Both the position numbers and the translations under genes were made by a program. Of a stretch of 64,000 nt of DNA, positions 1 to 7,920 are shown piece by piece. The DNA comes from CAZTAO01 sp964611645 (GTDB taxonomy: Bacteria; Armatimonadota; UBA5829). The stretch lies in contig CAZTAO010000010.1 of NCBI GenBank assembly GCA_964611645.1, positions 1 to 64,000 on the forward strand, written 5' to 3'. The notes beneath the pieces are model-generated. The model saw nothing but the letters and a program-made list of their open reading frames with translations, made no database searches and had not been told where the DNA came from. Each line of letters opens with the position of its first letter. Positions within the stretch are counted from its first letter, which is position 1.

Positions 1-1
1 C

Positions 2-1342
2 ATGTCGCCTTCTCTTTGTGTGGCAGCCACGAAGGGACGGACGGCTGTCGCACTACCTAAAGCAAAGATCAACCCCAAAGACGGCGCGACAATGATTCTG
101 ATTCCAGCAGGGGAATTTCCTATGGGTAGCACGGATGCTGACAATTCGGAGTCTGTTTTTGCGTGGGAGAAAAAAGTAAGCCAAAGCCAGATGCCCCAGC
201 ACAAGGTGTACCTGGATGCGTTTTATATATATCAGAATTTGGTGACTGTAGCACAGTATAAGCGCTACTGTGAGGCTACGAATCGCGCAATGCCCGAGCC
301 TCCTGTCTGGGGGTGGAAAGACGACCATCCAATCGTTAACATCACTTGGGACGATGCCAACAACTATGCGAGATGGAGTGGGGGGTCACTCCCAACTGAG
401 GCGCAGTGGGAGAAGACGGCGCGCGGAACGACGGGGAGACTATATCCGTGGGGGAATAAGTGGGACGCCAGCAGGTGCCATAGCTCGTATGGGAGCCAAG
501 ATCCTGACGCCCCCGCTGCGGTGGGATCTTTTCCATCCGGAGCCAGCCCCTATGGCGTGCTTGACATGGCTGGTAACGTCCGGCAGTGGTGTTCGGACTG
601 GTTTGATAAGGATTATTACGGCGACTCACCATCAGCGAATCCCGCCGGGCCGACGGGGGGCGATGTCAAGGTAGTTCGAGGCTGCGGTTACAGTGAAAGC
701 AGGATACATATGTATCAGGCAGCCTATCGCGATTGGCCAAAGAGGCCTGGTTCCCGTGAGGACAGGATAGGTTTTCGTTGCTCCTTCTCAATAGGCTCAG
801 GGCCAAACGTGAAGAAGTCTCCCCGGCCTCAAGCCAAATTCCCGGCCCCTGGGAAGAGTGACAGACTGGTCAAATATGGCATCACTTATCAATTCAACGC
901 CTTTGGGACCAATCCAAAATGGGTGTTTGGAAGGCCCGGAGAGGAGGTCTATGTAGATGCTCATTCGCTGCTCATAAAAAACGCCGGCACTGAACCAGCC
1001 ACTGCTTCGGCCACAGTCCATTTTTGGTGTGACAAACCCGGAGCACAGGTCAGGTACCAACCGATCAGGGGAGCGTCCGGACGGAAGGACTATCCAATTG
1101 CTGGCATGCTCAGGTCATCCACACTTCTGCCCGACAACCACCAATCCCGGATTGGCGATTTCGGCATGTCCACAAGCGACGAAAGCACCGCTGATGGGTG
1201 CTCGACGATCTGGCTACGTCTTCCGAGTAACGCGAAGCGTGGCGCCACGTACGCAATCTACTGCACCATCAGAGGCAAAGGCGGCGTTGGTAAAGCCTTC
1301 TCATACACATTCCCGGCGTTGGGCAAAGTGCTTGTGAAGTAG
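2..1342 (+). CDS. SUMF1/FGE-fold protein, 5' end probably outside window
   Basis: Residues about 31-262 form a sulfatase-modifying-factor (FGE/EgtB/PvdO superfamily) domain: an opening IPAGEFPMGS, the SLPTEAQWEKTARG block near 129-142, GNVRQWCSDW at 191-200, RGCGY at 226-230 and the closing GFRC at 257-260. Where formylglycine-generating enzymes carry their catalytic cysteine pair (just before the closing block), this protein has a Met-Tyr-Gln-Ala-Ala-Tyr stretch and no cysteine, so sulfatase activation is unlikely and a binding or structural role is more probable. Residues about 290-446 are a separate beta-rich region that I do not recognise. The reading frame is open to the window edge and the first visible ATG has no room for a ribosome binding site. 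The short LCVAA stretch just after it looks like the tail of a signal peptide, so the true start probably lies upstream. The frame ends at 1342. Confidence 0.8.
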   Translation: MSPSLCVAATKGRTAVALPKAKINPKDGATMILIPAGEFPMGSTDADNSESVFAWEKKVSQSQMPQHKVYLDAFYIYQNLVTVAQYKRYCEATNRAMPEPPVWGWKDDHPIVNITWDDANNYARWSGGSLPTEAQWEKTARGTTGRLYPWGNKWDASRCHSSYGSQDPDAPAAVGSFPSGASPYGVLDMAGNVRQWCSDWFDKDYYGDSPSANPAGPTGGDVKVVRGCGYSESRIHMYQAAYRDWPKRPGSREDRIGFRCSFSIGSGPNVKKSPRPQAKFPAPGKSDRLVKYGITYQFNAFGTNPKWVFGRPGEEVYVDAHSLLIKNAGTEPATASATVHFWCDKPGAQVRYQPIRGASGRKDYPIAGMLRSSTLLPDNHQSRIGDFGMSTSDESTADGCSTIWLRLPSNAKRGATYAIYCTIRGKGGVGKAFSYTFPALGKVLVK

Positions 1343-1461
1343 GGAGTGTCGCCAGATGCAGTGCTGGACAACGCAGTATCTCTGCGTAGGCAGCCGAAAC
1401 GTAGTTCCGTGGCTCTTGATAACACTACCGGGCAAGTCCGCACAGCCAGGGTCCATATCTA

Positions 1462-1494
1462 CCATCCCTCCAGTTAAGATACCTGGAGGGATGG
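1462..1494. repeat. Palindromic intergenic repeat, family A copy 1
   Basis: Perfect 12-bp arms CCATCCCTCCAG (1462-1473) and CTGGAGGGATGG (1483-1494) surround a 9-nt loop. The CCCTCCAG/CTGGAGGG core recurs at 31590, 49187, 51653 and 51702, always between genes. Apart from this element and the terminator at 1526-1563, I see nothing in the 272-bp space between the flanking genes. Confidence 0.85.
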
Positions 1495-1525
1495 CAAACT
1501 GAAGCTCCCCGCCAACACCAAACAA

Positions 1526-1563
1526 AACAGCAGCCCCAAGACGCAAATCTCGAGGCTGCTGTT
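1526..1563 (-). terminator. Rho-independent terminator of the two-component operon
   Basis: On the minus strand a 10-bp perfect stem (AACAGCAGCC ... GGCTGCTGTT) with an 18-nt loop is followed directly by TTTTGTTTGG. It lies 52 bp beyond the stop of the small secreted protein gene at 1615, as expected for the end of the regulator-kinase-secreted protein operon. Confidence 0.75.
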
Positions 1564-1614
1564 GATTGTCAGAACTGTGTTCGATCAACCTGCTGATCGA
1601 GCGTATTGGTATGT

Positions 1615-2103
1615 CTACTTCAGGCCGCAGGAGCCGTCTCGGTTGCGGTCTCTGTCGCCACTGCCATTGCGGCCACCGCCGCCGCCTCTCATCTGCCTGT
1701 GGTTGCCCTGGCCCATGCCGGATCCGTCCCGCTTGCGCTCGCCGTTGCCCATGCCATACGGGCATCCCTGCGTCTGCTGTCCGGGGCCGCCTGCCTGGAT
1801 TCCGCAGGAGCCGTCTCGCTTTCGATCCCTGTCGCCTCTGCCGTTACCGTCGCCGTTGCGGTTCTTGCCCGCGCCCCTCATCTGCCTGTCAGGATTTCCC
1901 ATCCCCCGGCCGGACCCATCGAGCTTGCGCTCGCCGGTGCCGATTCCGTAAGGGCATCCGGAGGTGTCGGTCTGGACCTGCGTGGCCACCTGGGCCTTGC
2001 CGTCATTGGTTACGTTGCTCTTGGTGGTATCTGCCGCAAATGCGAACACAGCAACTACCAGCATCAAAGCCACTGCAACTAACACTGTAAGTATGGTTTT
2101 CAT
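1615..2103 (-). CDS. Small secreted Gly/Arg/Asp-rich repeat protein with CPYG motifs
   Basis: I start it at the ATG at 2103, preceded by AGAGG, giving 162 residues. A signal peptide covers residues 1 to about 24 (Lys, then a hydrophobic stretch ending AFAAD). The mature protein is two imperfect tandem copies of a roughly 50-residue unit. Each unit opens with GCPYG, continues GxGERKxDGSG, then RQMRG and a Gly/Asn/Asp/Arg-rich run with GDRDRxRDGSCG, giving two cysteines per unit. I recognise no known family. It is the third gene after a response regulator and sensor kinase on the same strand, with a terminator directly behind it, so it is probably made together with them and may be a periplasmic or surface ligand-binding or metal-binding partner of that system. 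That role is inferred from position only. Confidence 0.75.
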   Translation of the reverse strand: MKTILTVLVAVALMLVVAVFAFAADTTKSNVTNDGKAQVATQVQTDTSGCPYGIGTGERKLDGSGRGMGNPDRQMRGAGKNRNGDGNGRGDRDRKRDGSCGIQAGGPGQQTQGCPYGMGNGERKRDGSGMGQGNHRQMRGGGGGRNGSGDRDRNRDGSCGLK

Positions 2104-2205
2104 CTTCGGTACCTCTTTCTGTTGAGGGCTTTTGTCCTCACAATCAAAGTATACCTCCGCCACCTCACAGGCGCCTCACAGGCAACTCATATCTTCCTCA
2201 CACTT

Positions 2206-3621
2206 TCAAACAGGCTTCAAACTGACCCAGACAGTCGTGCCAGCGCCCTCCTTGCTGGTCAGCCCAACATCCCCGCCCATCGCCTCCGCAAGCGCTTTGA
2301 CGATTGCCAGGCCAAGCCCGGTGCCTATGTCTCCTCCCGCGCGTTCCCGTTCCGCCCGCGAAAATCGCTCCCATATCCGATCCACTGCCTGGGCGGGGAT
2401 TCCGCGGCCGTTGTCGGTGACCCCTATCCGCACGCGTTCCCCCTCCACCCTTGCCCATACACTGATGCTGCCGTCAGCAGCGGTGAACCTGCGCGCGTTG
2501 TCCAGGAGGTTGCGGATTACACGGTGAAGAGCATCCTGGTCCGCAACAACCTGCGGCAAGTCCGGCGGAATGTCGATCCGAATTACCGCGCCCGGCTGCC
2601 CCGTCAGCGCCTGCACAACCTTGCCCGCAACCGCCGCGGCGTCGGTAGGCCCAAGCGATATAGGGTGACGCCCCGACTCGATGCGCGAGAGGTCCAGTAG
2701 CTGCTCCACCATACGGCTCAGTCGCCTGGTCTCGTCTCTGAGGTGGTCAACTGCCTCGACCTGCTCGTTCGGGGAGAGCAAACCGTCGTGCCAGGCATCC
2801 AGGGTGAGGATGATCGAGCTGAGCGGGGCGCGCAGCTCGTGCGAGGCGTCCGCCACAAACTGACGCTGGGCCCGCTCCAGCCGCACCAGATGCTCGTGCT
2901 CTGTGTTGAGATTCGCCATGGTATTGTCCAGATGAGACGCCAGGTTGGTAACCACCGTGCGAAGGTTGTCCAACTCCCGGGTGTTCTGCTCTGGCACGCT
3001 CACGGCAAAGTCACCGGCGGCCATCTGCTGCCCGGCCGCAGCCACGTCCGTCAGCGCGCGCGTGACCCCGCGAACGGTCCGAACAAGGAATCCCAGGCTG
3101 ATAAGAAACGCCAGAACCACTGTCCCGATGACCAGTAGGTAGGTGAGTTGGGCTGTTCCTCTCACCGCATCGACTCCGGTCCACATTACCTGTATGTAGG
3201 GGGCGGCGCCGGTGTCATCGGTGTATCGGGCGGCCCAGACGACGGGCCGCGACACCCAGGGCAGAGACCCCACACCCTGCAACTGGCCCCTCTTCACTAT
3301 CTCCGGAGCCAGCGCCCACTTAACGCTGTCCTCCGATTCACGCCACCACGGGCCGCCACCGCCGCGCATCCCGCCGCCGCCGCTTACAGGGCGTCCTGTA
3401 ATGTCCAGAACAATGCGCCCTCCTCCACGGCCCTGGCGCATGCCCGTCGTCTGTGTATCGGTTTCCCGCAGCCGTTCGGCGAGCTCGTGTTTGGCAGACT
3501 GCAGCGCCAGTTGGTCTGCAAGGAAGAGGATCACAACCAATGTGACCAGAAGCGTTAGAGAGCCTGCTATGGTGTGTCGGCGCAGGACATGGCGGAGAAG
3601 TGTCGGTCGTTCACTGGCCAC
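2206..3621 (-). CDS. Membrane sensor histidine kinase (HAMP-HisKA-HATPase)
   Basis: 471 residues with a GTG start that overlaps the end of the response regulator gene by 11 bp, so the two are translationally coupled. Transmembrane segments lie at about 20-37 and 160-180. The extracytoplasmic loop between them is short and unusually rich in Gly, Arg and Met (GMRQGRGGGR, GGGGMRGGGG at 60-90). A HAMP linker follows, then the HisKA box FVADASHELRAP with the phospho-accepting His at 261, then an HATPase domain with an N box (NLLDNA), DNGRGIP and GTGLGLAIV. It should autophosphorylate and pass phosphate to the adjacent OmpR-type regulator. The stimulus is unknown. The loop composition resembles the secreted protein encoded directly downstream, which contains MRGGGGGR. 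Confidence 0.93.
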   Translation of the reverse strand: MASERPTLLRHVLRRHTIAGSLTLLVTLVVILFLADQLALQSAKHELAERLRETDTQTTGMRQGRGGGRIVLDITGRPVSGGGGMRGGGGPWWRESEDSVKWALAPEIVKRGQLQGVGSLPWVSRPVVWAARYTDDTGAAPYIQVMWTGVDAVRGTAQLTYLLVIGTVVLAFLISLGFLVRTVRGVTRALTDVAAAGQQMAAGDFAVSVPEQNTRELDNLRTVVTNLASHLDNTMANLNTEHEHLVRLERAQRQFVADASHELRAPLSSIILTLDAWHDGLLSPNEQVEAVDHLRDETRRLSRMVEQLLDLSRIESGRHPISLGPTDAAAVAGKVVQALTGQPGAVIRIDIPPDLPQVVADQDALHRVIRNLLDNARRFTAADGSISVWARVEGERVRIGVTDNGRGIPAQAVDRIWERFSRAERERAGGDIGTGLGLAIVKALAEAMGGDVGLTSKEGAGTTVWVSLKPV

Positions 3622-4306
3622 TGAGCACCTCGAATTTGTACCCTATGCCCCGCACGGTTGTGAGGTAGGAGTATCCGTCACTAGAGGCGAGTTTCTGGCG
3701 AAGTCGGTTCATGGTGACATCCAGAGTGTGGTCGTCGCCAAAGGAATCCTCTTCCCAGACGGTCTCATAGAGGCGCTGGCGCGTGAGCACCCGTCCCGGA
3801 TTAGCCGCCAGGGTGGCGAGGAGTTCAAACTCTTTCCTGGTCAGGGTGACAGGCGTATCCCCGCGCCACACGGTCCTTCCCCCCGGGTCTATGCGCAAAC
3901 CGGGGAACTCCATGGCCTGACCGGCGCCGGCGGACGGAGATGCGCGGCGCAGAACAGCCCTTACCCGCGCAATCACTTCCAAAGGCTCAAACGGCTTGAC
4001 AATGTAGTCATCCGCTCCCAGATCCAGCCCCAGCAGTCTGTCCGGCAGATCGCTTCTGCCGGTAAGCATTATCACAGGCTGCTGAGGACGGTCGCTCTGA
4101 CGAATGCGCTTGAGAACAGACCAGCCATCGAGATTGGGAAGGTTGACGTCGAGCAGAACCAGGTCCGGCTGACGCTCTTCCAGAACCTTTAGCCCGGCAA
4201 GCCCGTCGGGGGCCGTGAGCATTTCCATACCCTCTCGGGCGAAATAACGCGGAAGCAGTTCCCGAATACGCGGATCATCCTCGATCAGTAGAATCAGCCC
4301 AGACAT
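3611..4306 (-). CDS. OmpR/PhoB-family response regulator
   Basis: 231 residues from the ATG at 4306, which is served by GGGGTGAT; an in-frame TTG one codon upstream is the alternative. The receiver domain has the acidic pair E9-D10-D11, phospho-acceptor Asp53, Thr82 and Lys104. The C-terminal winged-helix domain reads LTRKEFELLATLAANPGRVLTR and ends with the typical TVRGIGYKF hairpin. It is a transcription regulator acting as a DNA-bound dimer after phosphorylation by the kinase encoded directly downstream. A sigma-70-like promoter lies at 4349-4378. Likely targets include its own operon. Confidence 0.95.
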   Translation of the reverse strand: MSGLILLIEDDPRIRELLPRYFAREGMEMLTAPDGLAGLKVLEERQPDLVLLDVNLPNLDGWSVLKRIRQSDRPQQPVIMLTGRSDLPDRLLGLDLGADDYIVKPFEPLEVIARVRAVLRRASPSAGAGQAMEFPGLRIDPGGRTVWRGDTPVTLTRKEFELLATLAANPGRVLTRQRLYETVWEEDSFGDDHTLDVTMNRLRQKLASSDGYSYLTTVRGIGYKFEVLSGQ

Positions 4307-4348
4307 CAATCACCCCGACGGACAAGATGGCACGATACACCTGCCTGT

Positions 4349-4378
4349 ATTGTACCATACGCGGTTATTAGTGTACAA
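4349..4378 (-). promoter_or_regulatory. Putative promoter of the two-component operon
   Basis: On the minus strand TTGTAC (4378-4373) and TACAAT (4354-4349) are separated by 18 bp, about 43 bp before the response regulator ATG. Confidence 0.5.
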
Positions 4379-4396
4379 GCTCTTGACGCCGCGCTC

Positions 4397-4978
4397 TCAC
4401 ACCTCCCCCCACCGAAAACAATCCACCGTATGATCATTCACCATCCCAACCGCCTGCATGAAGGCGTAGCAGATGGTCGAACCCACGAATTTGAAGCCTC
4501 TTTTGAGGAGGAACTTGCTCATGGCGTCGGACTGTGGGGTGGTGGCGGGGATTTCGGACAGGGTTTGGCGGTGGTTTGTGATGGGTTTGTTGTTTGTGAA
4601 CTGCCAGATGGCTTTTGCGAAGGTGCCGTATTCTTGTTGGAGTTCCAGGGCCTTTTGGGCGTTGGTGATGGCTGAGGCGATCTTGAGGCGGTTTCGGACT
4701 ATGCCTGGGTTGGCTAGGAGTTCGGCGACTTTGGACTGGTCGTATGCGGCCACGGTGGGGATGTCGAAGTTGTCGAAGGCGGCGCGGTAGTTCTGGCGCT
4801 TCTTGAGGATAGTCGACCAGCTCAGCCCCGCCTGCGCGCCCTCCAGCACCAGGAACTCGAACAGCAATCGGTCGTCATAAACCGGCACGCCCCACTCCCG
4901 GTCGTGGTACTCCTCATACAGCGGGTCGCCAAGAGGCACCCACGCGCATCTTACCAGTTTGTCAGTTTCGGCGGACAC
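4397..4978 (-). CDS. tag: DNA-3-methyladenine glycosylase I
   Basis: 193 residues, full length for the family. Tag removes 3-methyladenine from alkylated DNA in base excision repair. The zinc ligands are visible as Cys11 (RCAW), His25 (YHDREWG), His183 and Cys187 (DHTVDCFRW), and the catalytic-pocket Glu46 lies in LEGAQAGLSW. The start is GTG with an excellent AGGAGG 6 bp upstream. The gene is monocistronic between the two-component operon and an ankyrin gene on the same strand. Confidence 0.96.
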   Translation of the reverse strand: MSAETDKLVRCAWVPLGDPLYEEYHDREWGVPVYDDRLLFEFLVLEGAQAGLSWSTILKKRQNYRAAFDNFDIPTVAAYDQSKVAELLANPGIVRNRLKIASAITNAQKALELQQEYGTFAKAIWQFTNNKPITNHRQTLSEIPATTPQSDAMSKFLLKRGFKFVGSTICYAFMQAVGMVNDHTVDCFRWGEV

Positions 4979-5005
4979 TGTCTGCCTCCTACTGGATTTC
5001 TGAAC

Positions 5006-5866
5006 TCAGACCACTCCACCGTGCTCGCGAAGTACTTCTATTGCTCGCCTGTGGATATCCAGTCTATTACGAAACTCCGAGATATCCTCGTCTCCCTGGC
5101 TCGGGAACTCCCGCAAGTACTCCTCCCCTTCCTCGTACTGGCTCAGAGCCTCAGCCAGCGGAGTGGAGCCAAGTTCGTTCCTTGCGTTCACATCGGCCCC
5201 GGCATCAAGCAAGAGGTTCACACACTCCAGCGCGCCGCAGCACGCGGCATAATGGAGCGCGGTATCCGTGCCGGGGTCGACAGCCCGCACATCCGCTCCG
5301 CGTTCAATCAGTACCTGCGCAATCTCTAACATATTGTGACTGACCGCCGCCCTCAACGGGAAATCAGGCCCATTCACATCGGCTCCACGGTCCACCAAGA
5401 GCGCAACCACATCCGCACTGCCGGTATCCTCGCAGCCGTAGTTGAGCGCACTGTGCCCCTTTACATTGACCGCCCTGACGTCCGCGCCCTTCTCGATCAA
5501 CAGCTTTGCCAGCCGGAGGTTCCCATGCCATGCGGCTTCGTGCAGAGGTGTGACATCCGAGTAACCTTTGCCGTTCACGTTCGCCCCGTGATCAATCAAC
5601 AATCTGACTACAGATGGATGGTTGTGGCAGACTGCCCATATTAGTGGGCTGTGTTCGTGATAATCAAGCGCCTCCAGGTTGGCCCCGCGCTCAATCAGCA
5701 GCCGGGCAATTGCGGCGCGCCCATAGTATGCGGCGACCAAGAGGGGCGTTCGGCCCTGTGAATCCCTGGCCTCCAGCAGGCCGGGGTCCCCGTCCATCAT
5801 TTCCTTGACGCAGGCAACGCCCATTCGGCGGACGGCCTGGTGAATCGTTAATGTGGTGTTTTTCAT
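5006..5866 (-). CDS. Ankyrin-repeat protein
   Basis: 286 residues from the ATG at 5866; an in-frame GTG at 5878 is the alternative, and neither has a strong ribosome binding site. Most of the protein is seven or so ankyrin repeats with the usual G-xTPLxxAAxxG and LLIxxGAxVN signatures (for example DVTPLHEAAWHGN and AALLVDRGADVNGP-type units), ending in a short charged helical tail. No signal peptide or membrane segment is visible, so it is probably a cytoplasmic protein-binding scaffold. The partner is unknown and the neighbours give no hint. Confidence 0.9.
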   Translation of the reverse strand: MKNTTLTIHQAVRRMGVACVKEMMDGDPGLLEARDSQGRTPLLVAAYYGRAAIARLLIERGANLEALDYHEHSPLIWAVCHNHPSVVRLLIDHGANVNGKGYSDVTPLHEAAWHGNLRLAKLLIEKGADVRAVNVKGHSALNYGCEDTGSADVVALLVDRGADVNGPDFPLRAAVSHNMLEIAQVLIERGADVRAVDPGTDTALHYAACCGALECVNLLLDAGADVNARNELGSTPLAEALSQYEEGEEYLREFPSQGDEDISEFRNRLDIHRRAIEVLREHGGVV

Positions 5867-5913
5867 AATGACATACACTTACGCGCGGGTCTCAGCTTTT
5901 CCTTCCTTAGGCT

Positions 5914-6007
5914 GTCTTGAACAGGATTCTCAGGATTAGCGGATGGGCAGGAAGGTCGGATGTGGAAATCCTGTCCATCCTTGAATCCTCGAAATCGTGT
6001 TCAAGAC
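5914..6007. repeat. Long imperfect inverted repeat, family E
   Basis: Two 39-nt arms (5914-5952 and 5969-6007) are inverted copies matching at about 31 of 39 positions; both carry GTCTTGAACA, AGGATT, GGATGG and CAGGA. The loop is 16 nt. It lies between the divergent ankyrin and epimerase genes. The ATCCTGTCCATCC wording recalls common dispersed intergenic repeats. Confidence 0.8.
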
Positions 6008-6052
6008 AAAGGTCAAAGACAACTCCCGTTCGCAACCACGCGCTTTGTTCGG

Positions 6053-6058
6053 TATAAT
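6053..6058 (+). promoter_or_regulatory. Putative -10 element upstream of the epimerase gene
   Basis: A perfect TATAAT lies 30 bp before the ATG at 6089. The best -35 candidate is the weak TTCGCA about 18 bp upstream. Confidence 0.4.
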
Positions 6059-6088
6059 AGTCTCAGTCTGGTCTACGGGGGTGGCGTC

Positions 6089-7123
6089 ATGGTTGTGTTT
6101 GTTACTGGTGGAGCCGGGTTTCTTGGGATCAACCTGGTCCGGCATTTGCTGGGCAAGGGGTGCGAGGTTGTGTCCTATGACATGGCCCCGTTCGATTACC
6201 CGGAGAAAGACCGCATAAAGGCGATAACCCGCGACATCCGCGATGCCGCGTCGATGGAAGCGGCTATGAAAGGCTGCACTCACGCGGTCCACTGCGCCGC
6301 CGCCCTGCCTCTCTACACCAAGGCAGACATATTCTCGACGGACGTGGACGGCACCCGCAACGTGCTGGAGAGCGCCCGGAAGCTGGGGCTGGAGCGGATG
6401 GTGATGATTTCATCCACAGCAGTCTACGGCGTCCCCGACCATCACCCGCTGTACGAGACCGACGATATGGTCGGCGTGGGAGACTACGGCCAGGCCAAGA
6501 TCGAGGCCGAGGGAGTGTGCTCGGAGTATCGGGCGAAGGGGATGTGCGTGCCTGTGATCCGCCCGAAATCATTCATCGGCCCTGAGAGGCTGGGGGTCTT
6601 TGCCCTGTTCTACGATTGGGCCAAGGACGGCCACGGCTTCCCGCTCCTGGGAAAGGGCAAGAACCGCTACCAGCTTTTGGATGTCGAGGACCTGTGCGGC
6701 GCGATCTGGTCCTGCCTGACCCTGCCGTGCGGGCAGGTGAATGATGTGTTCAACGTCGGCGCAGCCGAGTTTGCCACCATGAAAGAAGACTTCCAGTCCG
6801 TGCTGGACTACGCGGGCTTCGGCAAAAAGATAAAATGCATCCCGTCAGGCCCGGCGGTTGCGCTGCTCAAAGTGCTGGAGAAGCTGAAGCTTTCGCCGCT
6901 GTACAAATGGGTCTACGACACTGCCTCCACCGATTCGTTTGTCTCAATCGAGAAGGCGCAGAAGACCCTGGGTTTTGCCCCCAAGTATTCCAACAAAGAT
7001 GCCCTGATCCGCAACTACCAGTGGTATCTGGATAATCTATCAAGTTTCGCCCACACCAGCGGCATCTCCCACAGAGTCCCCTGGAGCCAGGGAGTGCTCA
7101 AGATCGCGAAGAGGTTTTTCTAG
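6089..7123 (+). CDS. NAD-dependent epimerase/dehydratase (extended SDR)
   Basis: 344 residues from the ATG at 6089 behind GGGGGTGG. The Rossmann fold starts with TGGAGFLG (residues 6-13), and the catalytic triad is SST (108-110) with Tyr133 and Lys137 in YGQAK. It belongs to the extended SDR group that epimerises or dehydrates nucleotide sugars or reduces related keto/hydroxy substrates using NAD(P). The exact substrate cannot be read from the sequence. It is the first gene of a plus-strand group and is followed 29 bp later by an AAC(3)-like gene and a translationally coupled amidohydrolase gene, so the three probably act on one small-molecule pathway. Confidence 0.9.
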   Translation: MVVFVTGGAGFLGINLVRHLLGKGCEVVSYDMAPFDYPEKDRIKAITRDIRDAASMEAAMKGCTHAVHCAAALPLYTKADIFSTDVDGTRNVLESARKLGLERMVMISSTAVYGVPDHHPLYETDDMVGVGDYGQAKIEAEGVCSEYRAKGMCVPVIRPKSFIGPERLGVFALFYDWAKDGHGFPLLGKGKNRYQLLDVEDLCGAIWSCLTLPCGQVNDVFNVGAAEFATMKEDFQSVLDYAGFGKKIKCIPSGPAVALLKVLEKLKLSPLYKWVYDTASTDSFVSIEKAQKTLGFAPKYSNKDALIRNYQWYLDNLSSFAHTSGISHRVPWSQGVLKIAKRFF

Positions 7124-7152
7124 GGGGAGCGCTTTCGGGATTTCCGGAGCGG

Positions 7153-7920
7153 TTGGAACTACAGGTGGGCGAATTGGGGATTGTAACTAAGAATCAGATC
7201 AAAGACAACTTGGCGGGGCTGGGGATAGTCGAGGGGGATGTAGTCTTCTTCCACTCCTCCCTCAAGAGCATCGGCCAGGTGGAAGGCGGCCCGGATGCTG
7301 TGCTGGACGCGTTTCTGGAGACCATCGGGGAATCCGGAACGCTGGTTCTGCCGGCGCTGTGCATGTATGACTTCGGGCATCTCGACCGCGAAGGCATTCA
7401 GCGAGAGTGGGACATCGATAACAAGCCGACATTCACCGGCATCATCCCTGAGACGTTCCGAAAGCGGCCTGGAGTCCTGAGAAGCGACAACTCGACCCAT
7501 TCGGTAACCGCCATCGGCAGATACGCCAATGAGATAGTCAAAGACCACGCCAACGCGCATCGGTCGGGCGAATGGGTGTCGGACAGGCCACTGTGGGTTT
7601 CCGACGGCGCATTCGGCGACAACAGCCCCTGGGACAAGCTCTATCAGTTGGACGCCAAGTATTTGCTGATCGGAGTCGACTTCATGAATTGCACAATGGG
7701 GCACCAGATCCAGGTGGTGTTCCTGGAGGAAGACCTGAAGAAGCTCGGCTCGGAGGCTCGGTGGCCACATTACAATTTCCCCACGATGGGCAAGATGCTT
7801 GAGGAAAAGGGCGTAGTTCAGTTGGGCTACATCGGGGAGTCCTATACGAGGCTGTTCCAGAGCAGGTCGATGGTGGACACTGCTATGAGGATTCTGAGGG
7901 AGAAAGAGATTGTTTATTGA
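7153..7920 (+). CDS. AAC(3)-family CoA-dependent N-acyltransferase-like protein
   Basis: 255 residues. The family transfers an acetyl group from acetyl-CoA to an amino group, the best-known members acting on aminoglycosides. The family signature is visible as HSSLKSIGQVEGG (34-46), SGTLVLPA and the second block STHSVTAIG. Because the neighbours are sugar or small-molecule enzymes, a metabolic amino-sugar substrate is more likely than antibiotic resistance. The chosen start is TTG at 7153, preceded by GGAG with a short 3-bp spacer; GTG at 7165 is the alternative. The last 11 bp overlap the start of the amidohydrolase gene. Confidence 0.85.
   Translation: MELQVGELGIVTKNQIKDNLAGLGIVEGDVVFFHSSLKSIGQVEGGPDAVLDAFLETIGESGTLVLPALCMYDFGHLDREGIQREWDIDNKPTFTGIIPETFRKRPGVLRSDNSTHSVTAIGRYANEIVKDHANAHRSGEWVSDRPLWVSDGAFGDNSPWDKLYQLDAKYLLIGVDFMNCTMGHQIQVVFLEEDLKKLGSEARWPHYNFPTMGKMLEEKGVVQLGYIGESYTRLFQSRSMVDTAMRILREKEIVY

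Noticed and set aside
1562..2090. Several overlapping plus-strand frames of 129-174 codons
   Set aside because: They are the antisense of the Gly/Arg-rich repeat gene; their Pro/Leu/Cys composition is what the complement of Gly/Arg codons gives, and there is no ribosome binding site.
7153..7920. Aminoglycoside resistance gene
   Set aside because: The AAC(3) fold is shared by metabolic acyltransferases, and the coupling with sugar or small-molecule enzymes makes resistance an unsupported label.
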